Shown piece by piece: positions 8,494 through 16,214 of a stretch of 21,490 nucleotides of DNA. The stretch covers positions 3,009,964-3,031,453 of the forward strand of contig BFEA01000127.1 in assembly GCA_003427395.1 (NCBI GenBank), given 5' to 3'. The first letter of the stretch is position 1; each line of letters opens with the position of its first letter. The translations under genes were made by a program, and so were the position numbers. The notes below the pieces were generated by a model. The model saw only the letters and a list, made by a program, of their open reading frames with translations. It was not told the DNA's origin and ran no database searches. The stretch is from Chara braunii. Its lineage: Eukaryota; Streptophyta; Charophyceae; Charales; Characeae.

Positions 8494-8699
8494 GTAAGCA
8501 CTGACTTTCTCTGCTTTCTTCCCGCTTGTCATCCCGTTCGTGAAGTGTTGTTTGCTTCGTCGATTTCGGGGAGGTGTATAGGCGGCCGCCAACTGGATTG
8601 TGACGATGTGCTTCGTGAGGTGCTGTTTGCTTGGTTGCTCTTGCGAACTTGTGTTGTTGATCTCCTGCTGAACTGTCTGGGTGGCTATTTCTTGTACAG
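8494..8699 (+). other. Intron 2 (206 bases, GT-AG)
   Basis: The donor is GTAAGC at 8494 and the acceptor is CTTGTACAG ending at 8699. A phase-1 exon end joins in frame to the next coding segment. Copy B keeps the donor but has CAA instead of CAG at the acceptor. An internal near-repeat (TTCGTGARGTGYTGTTTGCTT) occurs at 8537 and 8612 and is conserved in copy B. Confidence 0.6.
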
Positions 8700-9064
8700 G
8701 TTGACGAACTCGTGGACAAACACCCATGTCGCAGGAGCCGCCTGCCCTCGCTAGGTTGTCAGTCCTGGTTGCGGGAGGCACTGGTCGTCGCAATGTCACT
8801 GATGTGTTTCCTGGGGACACTAAGCCTCGAGGCCCTCCCAGAAGGGTAGTCGTGCCCGTATTGGGCTCCCGCGCAAGACTCGTTGCAGAGGCAGCGGGTG
8901 TTGCCAAAAAAGACTGCAAGGAATTCCTTCTCGAGGCTTGCAGGGATATAAAGGACAGTGCTAGTTTAGAATCAACTGTGTGTAGAAGGTTCAGAAGTAG
9001 GGATGACGTTATGCGTGAACTTTTCAGACCACCGCGTAGCGGTTCCTCGGACCATGGCCGCTAG
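8700..9064 (+). CDS. Small basic exon-3 peptide, unknown function
   Basis: The spliced frame enters here and meets TGA at 8702, where copy B has CGA, so the original gene read through. From MSQEPP (8726) the peptide runs 112 residues: a Gly/Arg-rich start (VLVAGGTGRR), a conserved helical middle (RLVAEAAGVAKKDCKEFLLEACRDI is one stretch) and an Arg/Ser-rich end. No family is recognised. The terminal TAG at 9062 is shared by both copies, so it is probably the genuine end of this frame, or lies inside an unrecognised intron leading to the protease. Confidence 0.5.
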
Positions 9065-9106
9065 CACGGCATTTTCTCATAGTCACCCGTTCTTTGTGCT
9101 TGCTGT

Positions 9107-9834
9107 GTGCTGCGGGTGTTTGTTGAACAGGGTTTCCTCGAGATAGGAAAGCGGTCCTTGAAGACGTTATCTGCTCCCGGTTGCCGCTCAGTATCATCGT
9201 CTTGCGTTTGCCGTCGCACAGTTTACAGGTATCCGTCAAGGACATCGTTGCACTCGTGGATAGATCCAGGGAGCTCAACGATGAGGTTGTCAATTTCTAC
9301 ATGGCGATGCTACTGGACGACTGCGGCCGGACTGCCGCTACCATGAAGACATACACCTTTAACTCCTTCTTCACCTCTTCACTGCTACTGCGAGGTCCGG
9401 CAGCTGTTCTCAGATGGGCTAAAGATGTCGACCTCCTGTCTCATGACCTCGTCTTGGCACCGGTGCACAAGGACGGCGAACACTGGAGCCTTTTGGCCAT
9501 TGACTTCTCTAGACGTGTTTTTAAAATCTATGATTCTTTCTCGTGTTCGTCATCCAAAGATTCCTTCTACTCCGCACTTCTGGATAAAAATGTTAAATTT
9601 TTGAACACGGTGGCAGGTGTCGCCGGTGATGGTCGCACTTTTGACCACTTCGCTCGCGAGGTCAGCGTGAAAGGTGTCCCTCGGCAGCACGACGGGGCTA
9701 GTTGTGGGGTGTTCATGTTGATGTTCGCTTCCTGTTTGGCGAGAGGTTTACGTCCACCTTTTGGTTTTTCCCATAGACACATCTCCTCTATCAGAGCTAG
9801 ACTAGCTTTGGCGATTTGCGATGTTGGTAGGTAA
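9107..9834 (+). pseudogene. Ulp1/SENP-type C48 cysteine protease, copy A
   Basis: The domain has the classic order LNDEVVNFYMAMLL, GEHWSLLAIDF, IYDSF and QHDGASCGVFML. Counted from 9181, the likely catalytic residues are His101, Asp118 and Cys175, with the oxyanion Gln169 six residues before the Cys (codon 9685). Proteases of this family cleave SUMO or related ubiquitin-like tags, and plant transposons often carry relatives. A G present in copy B is missing at 9180, which shifts the frame at the N-terminus. The downstream frame (9181-9834) is intact and keeps all catalytic residues. Copy A has ATA where copy B has a possible ATG start (19222). The TAA at 9832 lies within GTAAGC, a canonical donor, so the protein may once have continued into another exon. 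Confidence 0.75.
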
Positions 9835-9836
9835 GC
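9831..9836 (+). other. Possible 5' splice site overlapping the protease stop
   Basis: GGTAG|GTAAGC is conserved in both copies (here and at 19911) and is as good a donor as the one at 8494. The TAA stop is part of the motif. No clear downstream coding exon was found, so this may be a 3'-UTR intron or coincidence. Confidence 0.3.
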
Positions 9837-10601
9837 GTCTATCTCTTTGTTGATCATGTAGTGTAGAAGGGTTGACGTAGAAGAACATTTCGTTCTTCTC
9901 CGGACAAAATTTGTTCCTTTTCAATTTTTTCGTGAGGGACTGGTGGGTGTTCTCGGTTTGGTTCAAACAGAACTGGCTGTCACTGTCAGGAAATCTCCAG
10001 GTGAACTTGTCATGTGTCCGGCGTGTTTGTCGTCGACAATATTGTTCTTTCTCGTTGGATTTCAATTATCACGAACGTCCCCGTTGTTGGGGCGCCTGTT
10101 TCGTGATTGAATATCTCGCTTTCGTCATTTTGCGCCTTGTGTGGTGTGATGTTCTGCCCGCATACTCGGATGCATCCAGACTCGCGAACTAACTCTATGC
10201 TTTTCTGCCTCTCTCCCGAACCTCCCCCGTCGTCTACACTCATCTATGCATTTTCACTTTGAATGTTGTGAGGCGTCACAGAAAACAAAATACAACACAC
10301 GGGCCTCTTTATACATTTGATGGCCCGTCTGGCCCTCCGCACTGTGTGCTTTGTGATTCCGACATTGAATGCTGTCATTTTTTTTGGCTCGGCAAAGCTC
10401 CTCCTCTGCACGAGCATTCATATATTCGGTTCCTATGCATTACCCAATACAATGAAAAATTAGAATGTGCCGAGAGGGAAAACCCAAAAGACGACGCCAA
10501 TGGCTGCTCGAATGTGACGAGATTTGAATTAAGGTGGCGGGGCTGAAAATACAATTGCATGATTGGACAAAATTGGATGTGGTGACGGAAGGATAAATCA
10601 C
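9835..10601 (+). other. Non-coding 3' region of copy A
   Basis: No protein-like frame was found. The stretch is strongly conserved with 19915-20683 and holds one palindrome with a single mismatch (10167; exact in copy B at 20250). It is rich in T and short near-repeats, such as TTTGAATGTTGTGAGG and CATTGAATGCTGTCAT. It ends where the two copies diverge after GGATAAAYCACAA. It is probably the 3' UTR and terminal sequence of the unit. Confidence 0.5.
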
Positions 10602-10633
10602 AACACGGGCTAAGGTCTTTGCTATAGAGGACT

Positions 10634-11399
10634 NNNNNNNNNNNNNNNNNNNNNNNNNNNNNNNNNNNNNNNNNNNNNNNNNNNNNNNNNNNNNNNNNNN
10701 NNNNNNNNNNNNNNNNNNNNNNNNNNNNNNNNNNNNNNNNNNNNNNNNNNNNNNNNNNNNNNNNNNNNNNNNNNNNNNNNNNNNNNNNNNNNNNNNNNNN
10801 NNNNNNNNNNNNNNNNNNNNNNNNNNNNNNNNNNNNNNNNNNNNNNNNNNNNNNNNNNNNNNNNNNNNNNNNNNNNNNNNNNNNNNNNNNNNNNNNNNNN
10901 NNNNNNNNNNNNNNNNNNNNNNNNNNNNNNNNNNNNNNNNNNNNNNNNNNNNNNNNNNNNNNNNNNNNNNNNNNNNNNNNNNNNNNNNNNNNNNNNNNNN
11001 NNNNNNNNNNNNNNNNNNNNNNNNNNNNNNNNNNNNNNNNNNNNNNNNNNNNNNNNNNNNNNNNNNNNNNNNNNNNNNNNNNNNNNNNNNNNNNNNNNNN
11101 NNNNNNNNNNNNNNNNNNNNNNNNNNNNNNNNNNNNNNNNNNNNNNNNNNNNNNNNNNNNNNNNNNNNNNNNNNNNNNNNNNNNNNNNNNNNNNNNNNNN
11201 NNNNNNNNNNNNNNNNNNNNNNNNNNNNNNNNNNNNNNNNNNNNNNNNNNNNNNNNNNNNNNNNNNNNNNNNNNNNNNNNNNNNNNNNNNNNNNNNNNNN
11301 NNNNNNNNNNNNNNNNNNNNNNNNNNNNNNNNNNNNNNNNNNNNNNNNNNNNNNNNNNNNNNNNNNNNNNNNNNNNNNNNNNNNNNNNNNNNNNNNNNN
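10634..11399. other. Assembly gap (766 N)
   Basis: The run of N sits directly before a (CT)n tract, so the assembly probably broke in the microsatellite. True length and content are unknown. Coding frames that appear to cross it are meaningless. Confidence 0.99.

Positions 11400-11489
<90 letters not shown>
11400..11489. repeat. (CT)n microsatellite
   Basis: This is a near-perfect CT dinucleotide tract adjoining the gap. Reverse-strand Arg-Glu repeats read from it are artefacts. Confidence 0.97.
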
Positions 11490-11575
11490 AGTTTCACAGA
11501 AGATACTTCTTGAACTGTGTCCCAAAAAGCATAGGGGAAGCTTCAAACTAAAGGGTCTATACTAGTTCGACACTT

Positions 11576-12651
11576 CGGATACGTCCGTAACACGAAATGC
11601 TGTGGGTGACTATACAGTGCTTGTCTTTTCCATCTCTCAGCCCTCTGGCGTGCTAATATGTCATTTCTTGCGGGCTTCCTCTCTGTCAATCTCCTGTGAT
11701 TTCGGATATATCCGAACTTCGCTTATCTGGGAAAATCACATTGCCTTGCTGCTCTTCTGCAACGACCGTCTGAAATGCTTTTAAAAGCGAGGCTGATGAT
11801 CTCCGCGTGTGCTCGACCCTGCGCCCTCCGTGCGGCGTCTCGAGAAAATTAAGTACAGTCTCTCTGAGACACTCTGTCTCTCGCTCTTTTTGTCTCTCTC
11901 TCTTTTTCTATAGCTCTCGCTCTTCAAATGTACATGACCATTTCTTGCGGACTTCCTCTGTCTGTCTATCTCCTGTGATCTCGGATACATCCGAGCTTCA
12001 CTTATCTTGGAAATTCACATTACCTTGTTGCTCTCCTACAACGATCATATGAAATGCTTAAAAAAACGAGGCTGATGGTCTACGCGTGTGCTCGACCCTG
12101 CGTCTCCTGAAAATTAAGTACAGTCTCTCTAAGACTCTCTGTCTCTCGCTCTTTCTATCTCTCTCTCTCTCGCTCTTTCTGTCTCTCTCTCTCTTTCTAT
12201 CTCTCTCACTCTATACATGTACACGATCATCGGTGCAAAACTCCAATTCATTCTGGTCCTCACACTTCTAAATACAGGTCATCCTACTCCTCTAAGTCTG
12301 TGAAGAGCCACAACTCGTTTTACTCACAAACTCGAGTTTTTGTCATTATACTGTTCTGATTCGGATGAGTGGGATGCTCAACTCGAAGTGAAACTATGAC
12401 ACAGTGGTATATATTACTCTGTTCTGGTGTCCCACATCTGGACACAGGAGATATATGTACCGAGGCAGCAGTACATATTATAACACAGTGGTAGCAGATA
12501 TATGTACTGACTCAGAGGCGTATAACACAGTGTATACTCTGCTGTGGCGTTCCACATCTGGACACATCCGAACCACGAGAGGAGAGCAACTATATGTACT
12601 GACTGTGCTCCTCGCCTCAAAGTTGCTTTACTCCTTGTTCGGATGTATCCG
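11576..12651. repeat. Palindrome cluster in the repeat-rich spacer
   Basis: Exact cores lie at 11703, 11982 and 12640. Variants lie at 11576 (CGGATACGTCCG) and 12559. Here the centres are AT, AC and GT, unlike most of the upstream cluster, while the arms are unchanged. Confidence 0.8.
11663..12235 (+). repeat. Two tandem copies of a roughly 277-base unit
   Basis: The first copy begins with ATTTCTTGCGGGCTTCCTC at 11663 and the second at 11940. Each contains one palindrome (11703, 11982), then ATTGCCTTG or ATTACCTTG, GAAATGCTT, a CGAGGCTGATG block, GTGTGCTCGACCCTGCG and AAAATTAAGTACAGTCTCTCT leading into an imperfect CT tract. Diverged parts of the same unit recur near 21001-21290. No coding potential is seen. 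Confidence 0.75.
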
Positions 12652-12750
12652 AATCTGGAATACTACAGCAGACTATACACTGTGTCATAAATTCGTTTCA
12701 AAATAGTACACACAATAATGTACACTTTTAACGAATAACATGTTTATATG
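12236..12750. repeat. AT-rich spacer with roughly 127-base internal repeat
   Basis: Sequence at 12398-12450 (ACACAGTGGTATA.. to TCCCACATCTGGACACA) recurs at about 12526-12566 (ACACAGTGTATA.. to TCCACATCTGGACACA). ATATATGTACTGACT-like words repeat between and after them. No gene is supported. Confidence 0.55.
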
Positions 12751-12870
12751 TAAAGCGCGTGTCCACACATGCAATGTAGGCCTAAATTGCATGTGTGGTT
12801 TGAGGCCACACATGCAGCGAAGGCCTATATCGAAAGTGCGTGTCCCCACATGACATATAGGCCTATATCC
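12751..12870. repeat. Iteron-like repeats and hairpin with AGGCCT sites
   Basis: Three related segments each run from CCACACATG-like sequence into an AGGCCT centre (12778, 12821, 12859). The first and third share AAGYGCGTGTCC then TAGGCCTA about 81 bases apart, with a half-copy between. The first forms a perfect 13-base inverted repeat: CCACACATGCAAT at 12763-12775 pairs with ATTGCATGTGTGG at 12786-12798 around a 10-base loop containing TAGGCCTA. The block lies directly beyond the 3' end of the reverse-strand methyltransferase gene. It may be an end structure, a terminator or a binding-site array. Confidence 0.7.
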
Positions 12871-12892
12871 AAAGGATACGGTGTGGCCTCAG

Positions 12893-13462
12893 TCACTTCG
12901 CAGTCCGTGAGCGAGTATTGGCCTTGAGGCCAATCGCTACCCCACCATGCGGACTCGACACCTCTTCACCGCCTTCCTTTCGTTTGCGCCCCTTCCTGCC
13001 GCCAGCCGTGGTCCTGCTCGATTCCTGGCTCATGGCGAGGCTCAAGACACTCTGCTGAGCATTTGCAGCAGCGGGAAAAGGCACGGACGCAGGTTGCGGC
13101 TCATCCTATGGTCTAGCTTCAGGAACAACGTTGGGCTCAGGCATGGAAGCAGGGACGGGTCTACCCTCACCGGGAAGAGGCACAACGAAAGCGGGCTCAG
13201 CACCGGTAACAGTTTGCTCCACACCGGACGGGACGGCAGCAGCCTCGACAGTGGGCAAACTCGCACCTGACGGCCCGACAGCGACAGCCTCAGCGTTGTC
13301 CGCCACTCCAGCAGTGCCCGTGTTTTCGTCGGGCACGAGTTCATTTCCGGCAGACTTCGTATCCCCAGATAACTTAGAGGTCGGGTTGCCTTGTGCGACC
13401 TTTTCTTTCCACTTTGGCGTTTCGCACGCAAGTGTGCCGCCGATGTCTGTCAGAAGCCTCAT
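12893..13462 (-). CDS. C-terminal Pro/Ala-rich linker and basic tail
   Basis: The frame continues past the TAG at 13472 with the last methyltransferase helix. A long Ala/Pro/Val/Gly-rich linker follows, then a TAG at 13106, then a tail containing GGRKGRKRKEGGEE. The basic cluster looks like a nuclear localisation signal, which would fit a bacterial-type enzyme adapted to a nucleus. The disordered part is not alignable by eye, so whether the last 70 codons beyond 13106 belonged to the protein is less certain. Confidence 0.45.
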
Positions 13463-13471
13463 GGCGATGCC

Positions 13472-13900
13472 CTAAGCGCACTTGGTGTTTATCTCCACCA
13501 CAAGGCAATTTCGATTTGCCTTGACGCACGCTATGGCACCTGTGCTCGAACCGGAGAAACCATCCAGAATATAGGCCCCTGCGGGAAAGAATTTATTCAC
13601 AAGCCAGGAGTACAAAGTATACGGCTTCTGGTACGGGCAGAGAACACCGCCACCAGGGTGCTGGTACTTCTGCGTCACAGCATTGAAGAGCTGGAAATTG
13701 TGACGCATATCAGTGGGATCAAAATTGTAATGCGCCATCTCGCGCTGCCCACTCTCACTGTAGTAGCCGAGCACGCACAATTCGGTCGCACTCACAAGCC
13801 GTGGCCCACCCGGATTCGTCACATTAGGCTTGCACCACGTCAAAAGCTCCTGCCCTGCATTGCAAACCTCCTGAAACGCAGAACGGATGGAAGGAAGCAT
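13472..13900 (-). CDS. Methyltransferase motif I half
   Basis: In the same frame as the preceding segment, this part contains TWCKPNVTNPGG, a strand-turn common after motif IV, then CPYQKPYTLYSWLV. Motif I follows: YILDGFSGSSTGAIACVK, with the glycine loop at residues 113-121 counted from the Met at 13900, and the acidic LVVEIN that usually contacts S-adenosylmethionine. The TAG at 13472 cuts the helix that normally follows (EINTKCA, then GIAMRLLTDIGG after the stop), so the stop is very probably a mutation. Confidence 0.65.
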   Translation of the reverse strand: MLPSIRSAFQEVCNAGQELLTWCKPNVTNPGGPRLVSATELCVLGYYSESGQREMAHYNFDPTDMRHNFQLFNAVTQKYQHPGGGVLCPYQKPYTLYSWLVNKFFPAGAYILDGFSGSSTGAIACVKANRNCLVVEINTKCA

Positions 13901-13927
13901 GTCCTCGGAACAGAGTCCCGCAACTGT

Positions 13928-15352
13928 TCACAACGGGGCACTGGAAACGTCCTTCAGATTGTGAAGAACCTCCACAACGTCCAACTCCGGAAACGGCTCA
14001 TTATTAGATGCGTGGCCCTCGTGCGCGAACCCGTAAGGGAAGTCGAAAATAGTTAGAGATATCGACACTTTTTCTGTCTGCAGCTTCGACAACGAGCGCA
14101 TGTCGCCATCGATAATTTTCACTTCCGCCGAGTCGTTGTCGTGTGTCACCTCCGTCCACTCGACGAACGGTTCCACGAGAGGTTTCGTACGGAACGCGTG
14201 AATAGCGTTCTTTGCTTGCAGTCTCCTCTCCTTGTTCTTCCATTCAATGGCCCGTTTAATATGGCCATCCAGTGCAGGGATACTTGTCTGACCCCCTCTT
14301 ATGCCACCAACGAACTTCTCCAAAATCTCTTTCTTTGTGTGGAGAGGATACTTCTTCTCGGCGTCCTTGAAGTCAGCAACACCCACCCCCACTGCGAATG
14401 CCTTGCAGACGTAGGCGATTTGCTTGACAAGTTGGAACTTCTTATCCATCTCCTTAAGCGAGATCTGCTTCGCAATGACCTCAAGGAGGATAGGGACGGC
14501 GTTCTCTGGAGCCATACTACCCATGGCTATCCAGTGTTGCGCTGGCATGTCCTCGGCGACCATGGGGACCTTGTTACCCTGCAGTTGCACCCGTGGATAA
14601 AGAAGCGCCATTTCTTGCTCCTTTGCAGCCGCCCTATCAAGCCTCTTCCCACGCTGGTTTTTCTTCGCGCCCTCGGACTCGCTCGGTTCCAGATCCAGGT
14701 CCGCTTTCAAGAAGCTCCTGGCAACCAGCTTCAGTTTTTGGCCTTTGACCTCGCCCTTCTGCCACATGCTCATGATCTTACACATGAGCTCCCAAATCTC
14801 TTGGGGTTTGAAAGCACACTGCAGCAACGGGTCTTGGGCGTTCAATTTCTTCGCCGCGTTCGGAATCCCTGCTTCTTTCAGGCAAGCGAGCTTCACTTCT
14901 TGCGACTTGACGCACCCCCTGCTCTCAAAGACTTGGCGCCAGCACCAAAGCTTCTCGATGAAGCTCAAGTCCCTGTGGTAACCCGCCCCAAGGTTATGCT
15001 TGTGGGTAACCTGCCTCGCCTCATCGATCGTGAGGCCAACGTAAACATAGCACACATTGTACTGGTACTCCTCGTTGTCGGGGTTCATGCGTGCTAACAA
15101 CTCCCTCGCTTCCCGACTGTGGCCACCACCAAGCACAAAAATGTCGTAGTCGCCGACTCTCAGTTTCGTCAAGCTCATGTCTTCTTTGCGTCCGGCCTGG
15201 GCAGGGTCGACGAGGCCAACGAAGGGAAGATGATCTCCAGTTGGCTGCTTCAACATGGAGTCCATGATGGACGTCACATGGTCCTCGTCCGGCTCTCTCA
15301 CCTTCATTGGTCTTTTCCCATTTACCAGGGGTGGCCTCTTCAAACATTTCAT
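13928..15352 (-). CDS. ParB-like domain and methyltransferase motif IV
   Basis: This 474-residue segment has the ParB-type motif FVLGGGHSREARELLA at residues 72-87, preceded by a strand and followed by YVYVGLTIDEARQ and a helix-rich region up to about residue 200. A Lys-rich linker (about 229-240) follows. The methyltransferase part begins near residue 411 (VKIIDGDMRSL). It carries IFDFPYGFAHEG, with DFPYGF at 437-442, the counterpart of the catalytic DPPY motif; Phe for the first Pro is unusual but keeps the Asp, Pro and Tyr. Translation stops at TGA 13928-13930 inside the domain. The two methyltransferase halves are needed together, so this product alone should be inactive. Confidence 0.7.
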   Translation of the reverse strand: MKCLKRPPLVNGKRPMKVREPDEDHVTSIMDSMLKQPTGDHLPFVGLVDPAQAGRKEDMSLTKLRVGDYDIFVLGGGHSREARELLARMNPDNEEYQYNVCYVYVGLTIDEARQVTHKHNLGAGYHRDLSFIEKLWCWRQVFESRGCVKSQEVKLACLKEAGIPNAAKKLNAQDPLLQCAFKPQEIWELMCKIMSMWQKGEVKGQKLKLVARSFLKADLDLEPSESEGAKKNQRGKRLDRAAAKEQEMALLYPRVQLQGNKVPMVAEDMPAQHWIAMGSMAPENAVPILLEVIAKQISLKEMDKKFQLVKQIAYVCKAFAVGVGVADFKDAEKKYPLHTKKEILEKFVGGIRGGQTSIPALDGHIKRAIEWKNKERRLQAKNAIHAFRTKPLVEPFVEWTEVTHDNDSAEVKIIDGDMRSLSKLQTEKVSISLTIFDFPYGFAHEGHASNNEPFPELDVVEVLHNLKDVSSAPL

Positions 15353-15429
15353 AGGCCTATAACTTTCACGGCGTATCCGGTAGTTGTAGGCCTTTAACTC
15401 TCGGATACGCTGTGAAAGTTTTAGGCCTA
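15352..15429. promoter_or_regulatory. Long hairpin with three AGGCCT sites at the methyltransferase 5' end
   Basis: The arms 15352-15379 and 15402-15429 are inverted repeats matching at 26 of 28 positions (TAGGCCTA then AACTTTCAC.GCGTATCCG), with a 22-base loop. AGGCCT occurs at 15353, 15388 and 15423: once in each arm and once in the loop. The start codon of the reverse gene lies in the first site. This could be an operator, an element end, or a coding stretch of an extended N-terminus. Confidence 0.75.
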
Positions 15430-15460
15430 TTCCTTCCGGTTACGCCTTCAAAGAAACGGA

Positions 15461-15670
15461 ATGAAACTTGCAGCTCTGCAACTTCCTGCGAAGAGTGACA
15501 TGCAGTGGGAATTAGGGGAGATGAGAGCATTTACCATGCAACCAGTCTTGTTTAATGCCAACAACTTCTTCGTTTTGGATGGGCATCTTCATGGGCATTA
15601 ATTTATCCCCCTTCAACAGACATTTAGTGAGTTTGCCCTTGATAACGACCCACAACTCCGCGATGAGAAC
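15461..15670 (+). pseudogene. Unknown coding fragment
   Basis: From ATG at 15461 a frame reads MKLAALQLPAKSDMQWELGE and then ...FTMQPVLFNANNFFVLDGHLHGH up to TAA at 15599. The same frame continues plausibly (FIPLQQTFSEFALDNDPQLRD) to about 15670, where copy B begins. The composition is protein-like, but no family is recognised. It may be the remains of an exon captured at the truncated end of copy B. Confidence 0.3.
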
Positions 15671-15690
15671 GCGAGCGAAATCCTAATTAG

Positions 15691-16213
15691 TTATGCAATC
15701 AGCTTCTTTTCTTCTGTGGTTTGGCGGATGCCATGCTGTTCTTGGGTAAGCAGCACGCGCAGGTTGTGTGGATTCTGCTTCAACTGGGAAGGCAAGTCTT
15801 GGTCGTGGATGGGGACACAACGCAGCTTGAATACACCGTGCAGTTTGTTACCCATGAAGTATCGTCCGGGGCATACACATGCGATTTCAACCATGTCGTC
15901 GTCGAGCCCGTTTATGACCCGAACAAGGACATGTTCTTCAAGTTGACTTCGAAGAAAAGGCACCAGGTCTACTCGTTTCTTTTCGGCCAACAACCAAGGT
16001 TGAGATTTGACCAGCAGTACGTGGTGCGAAAGGAAGTCGCCATTGCAGTCCTCCAGGGCTACCACGGGCCGAGTCGCGCGGGCGCAGTGAGCTTCATTAA
16101 GAGGCTGAAATATGTGTTTTTTAACGAGGGTGTAGTCGACCCGGCCGACTTCACTTTGGATAACTACAAGCTGGCATTTGGTGAGGACGATGACTTCAAT
16201 ATCGAGACTGACA
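15691..16213 (+). pseudogene. Methyltransferase-like motif I region, copy B
   Basis: The frame (from the TAG at 15688; the first Met would be at 15733) reads AMLFLGKQHAQVVW, then GRQVLVVDGDTTQLEY and the conserved extension to FNIETD. It matches copy A residues 345-516 closely. Like copy A it has no S-adenosylmethionine glycine loop: FLGKQHAQ stands in its place. A single base missing near 16214, relative to copy A, breaks the frame. The stop at 15688 is CAG in copy A, a C-to-T change. Confidence 0.6.
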
Positions 16214-16214
16214 A

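Larger units (their letters stand above)
2149..10601 (+). mobile_element. Composite unit, copy A (ParB-like, dead methyltransferase-like, Ulp1 protease)
   Basis: The unit carries, in order, a short first exon, a 6.15-kb exon, a small third exon and a Ulp1-type protease, followed by about 770 bases of non-coding 3' sequence. From about 5731 to 10601 it is collinear with 15671-20683. Identity ends abruptly at 10601, where the two copies diverge after a shared GGATAAAYCACAA. The 5' boundary is not defined; 2149 is simply the first plausible start codon. I found no terminal inverted repeats, target-site duplication, LTR or poly-A tail, and no transposase. Mobility is inferred from the dispersed, truncated, decaying copies and from the known habit of plant transposons of carrying Ulp1-like genes. 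A segmental duplication of a non-mobile gene family is the alternative. Confidence 0.45.
12893..15352 (-). pseudogene. ParB-domain DNA methyltransferase gene, broken by nonsense codons
   Basis: One reverse-strand frame of 820 codons runs from an ATG at 15352 to a stop at 12893. It is interrupted by TGA at 13928-13930, TAG at 13472-13474 and TAG at 13106-13108, with no frameshift. Domain order is ParB-like N-terminus, helical middle, methyltransferase motif IV, motif I, Pro/Ala-rich linker and a Lys/Arg-rich tail. The motif IV-then-motif I order is that of permuted beta-class amino-methyltransferases (N4-cytosine or N6-adenine), often seen in phages and bacteria. No introns were seen. The gene lacks the CGGAT palindromes that surround it. 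The frame stays open upstream of the ATG through the hairpin to about 15440, so a longer N-terminus is possible. A bacterial, phage or giant-virus origin is plausible but unproven. Confidence 0.7.

Noticed and set aside
9062-9064. TAG at the end of exon 3 as a mutation
   Set aside because: Both copies share it while sharing no other stop, so it is more likely a true end of that frame.
10440-11546. Reverse-strand frames of 291-368 residues with Arg-Glu repeats
   Set aside because: They are mostly N and the translation of a CT tract.
12947-14056. Forward open frames at 12947-13475 and 13391-14056
   Set aside because: They lie opposite the reverse gene, change frame and carry no motif.
14141-15097. 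Forward open frame of 318 codons opposite the ParB-methyltransferase gene
   Set aside because: The opposite strand carries clear ParB and methyltransferase motifs in one frame. This frame is its antisense shadow, rich in Leu, His and Pro.
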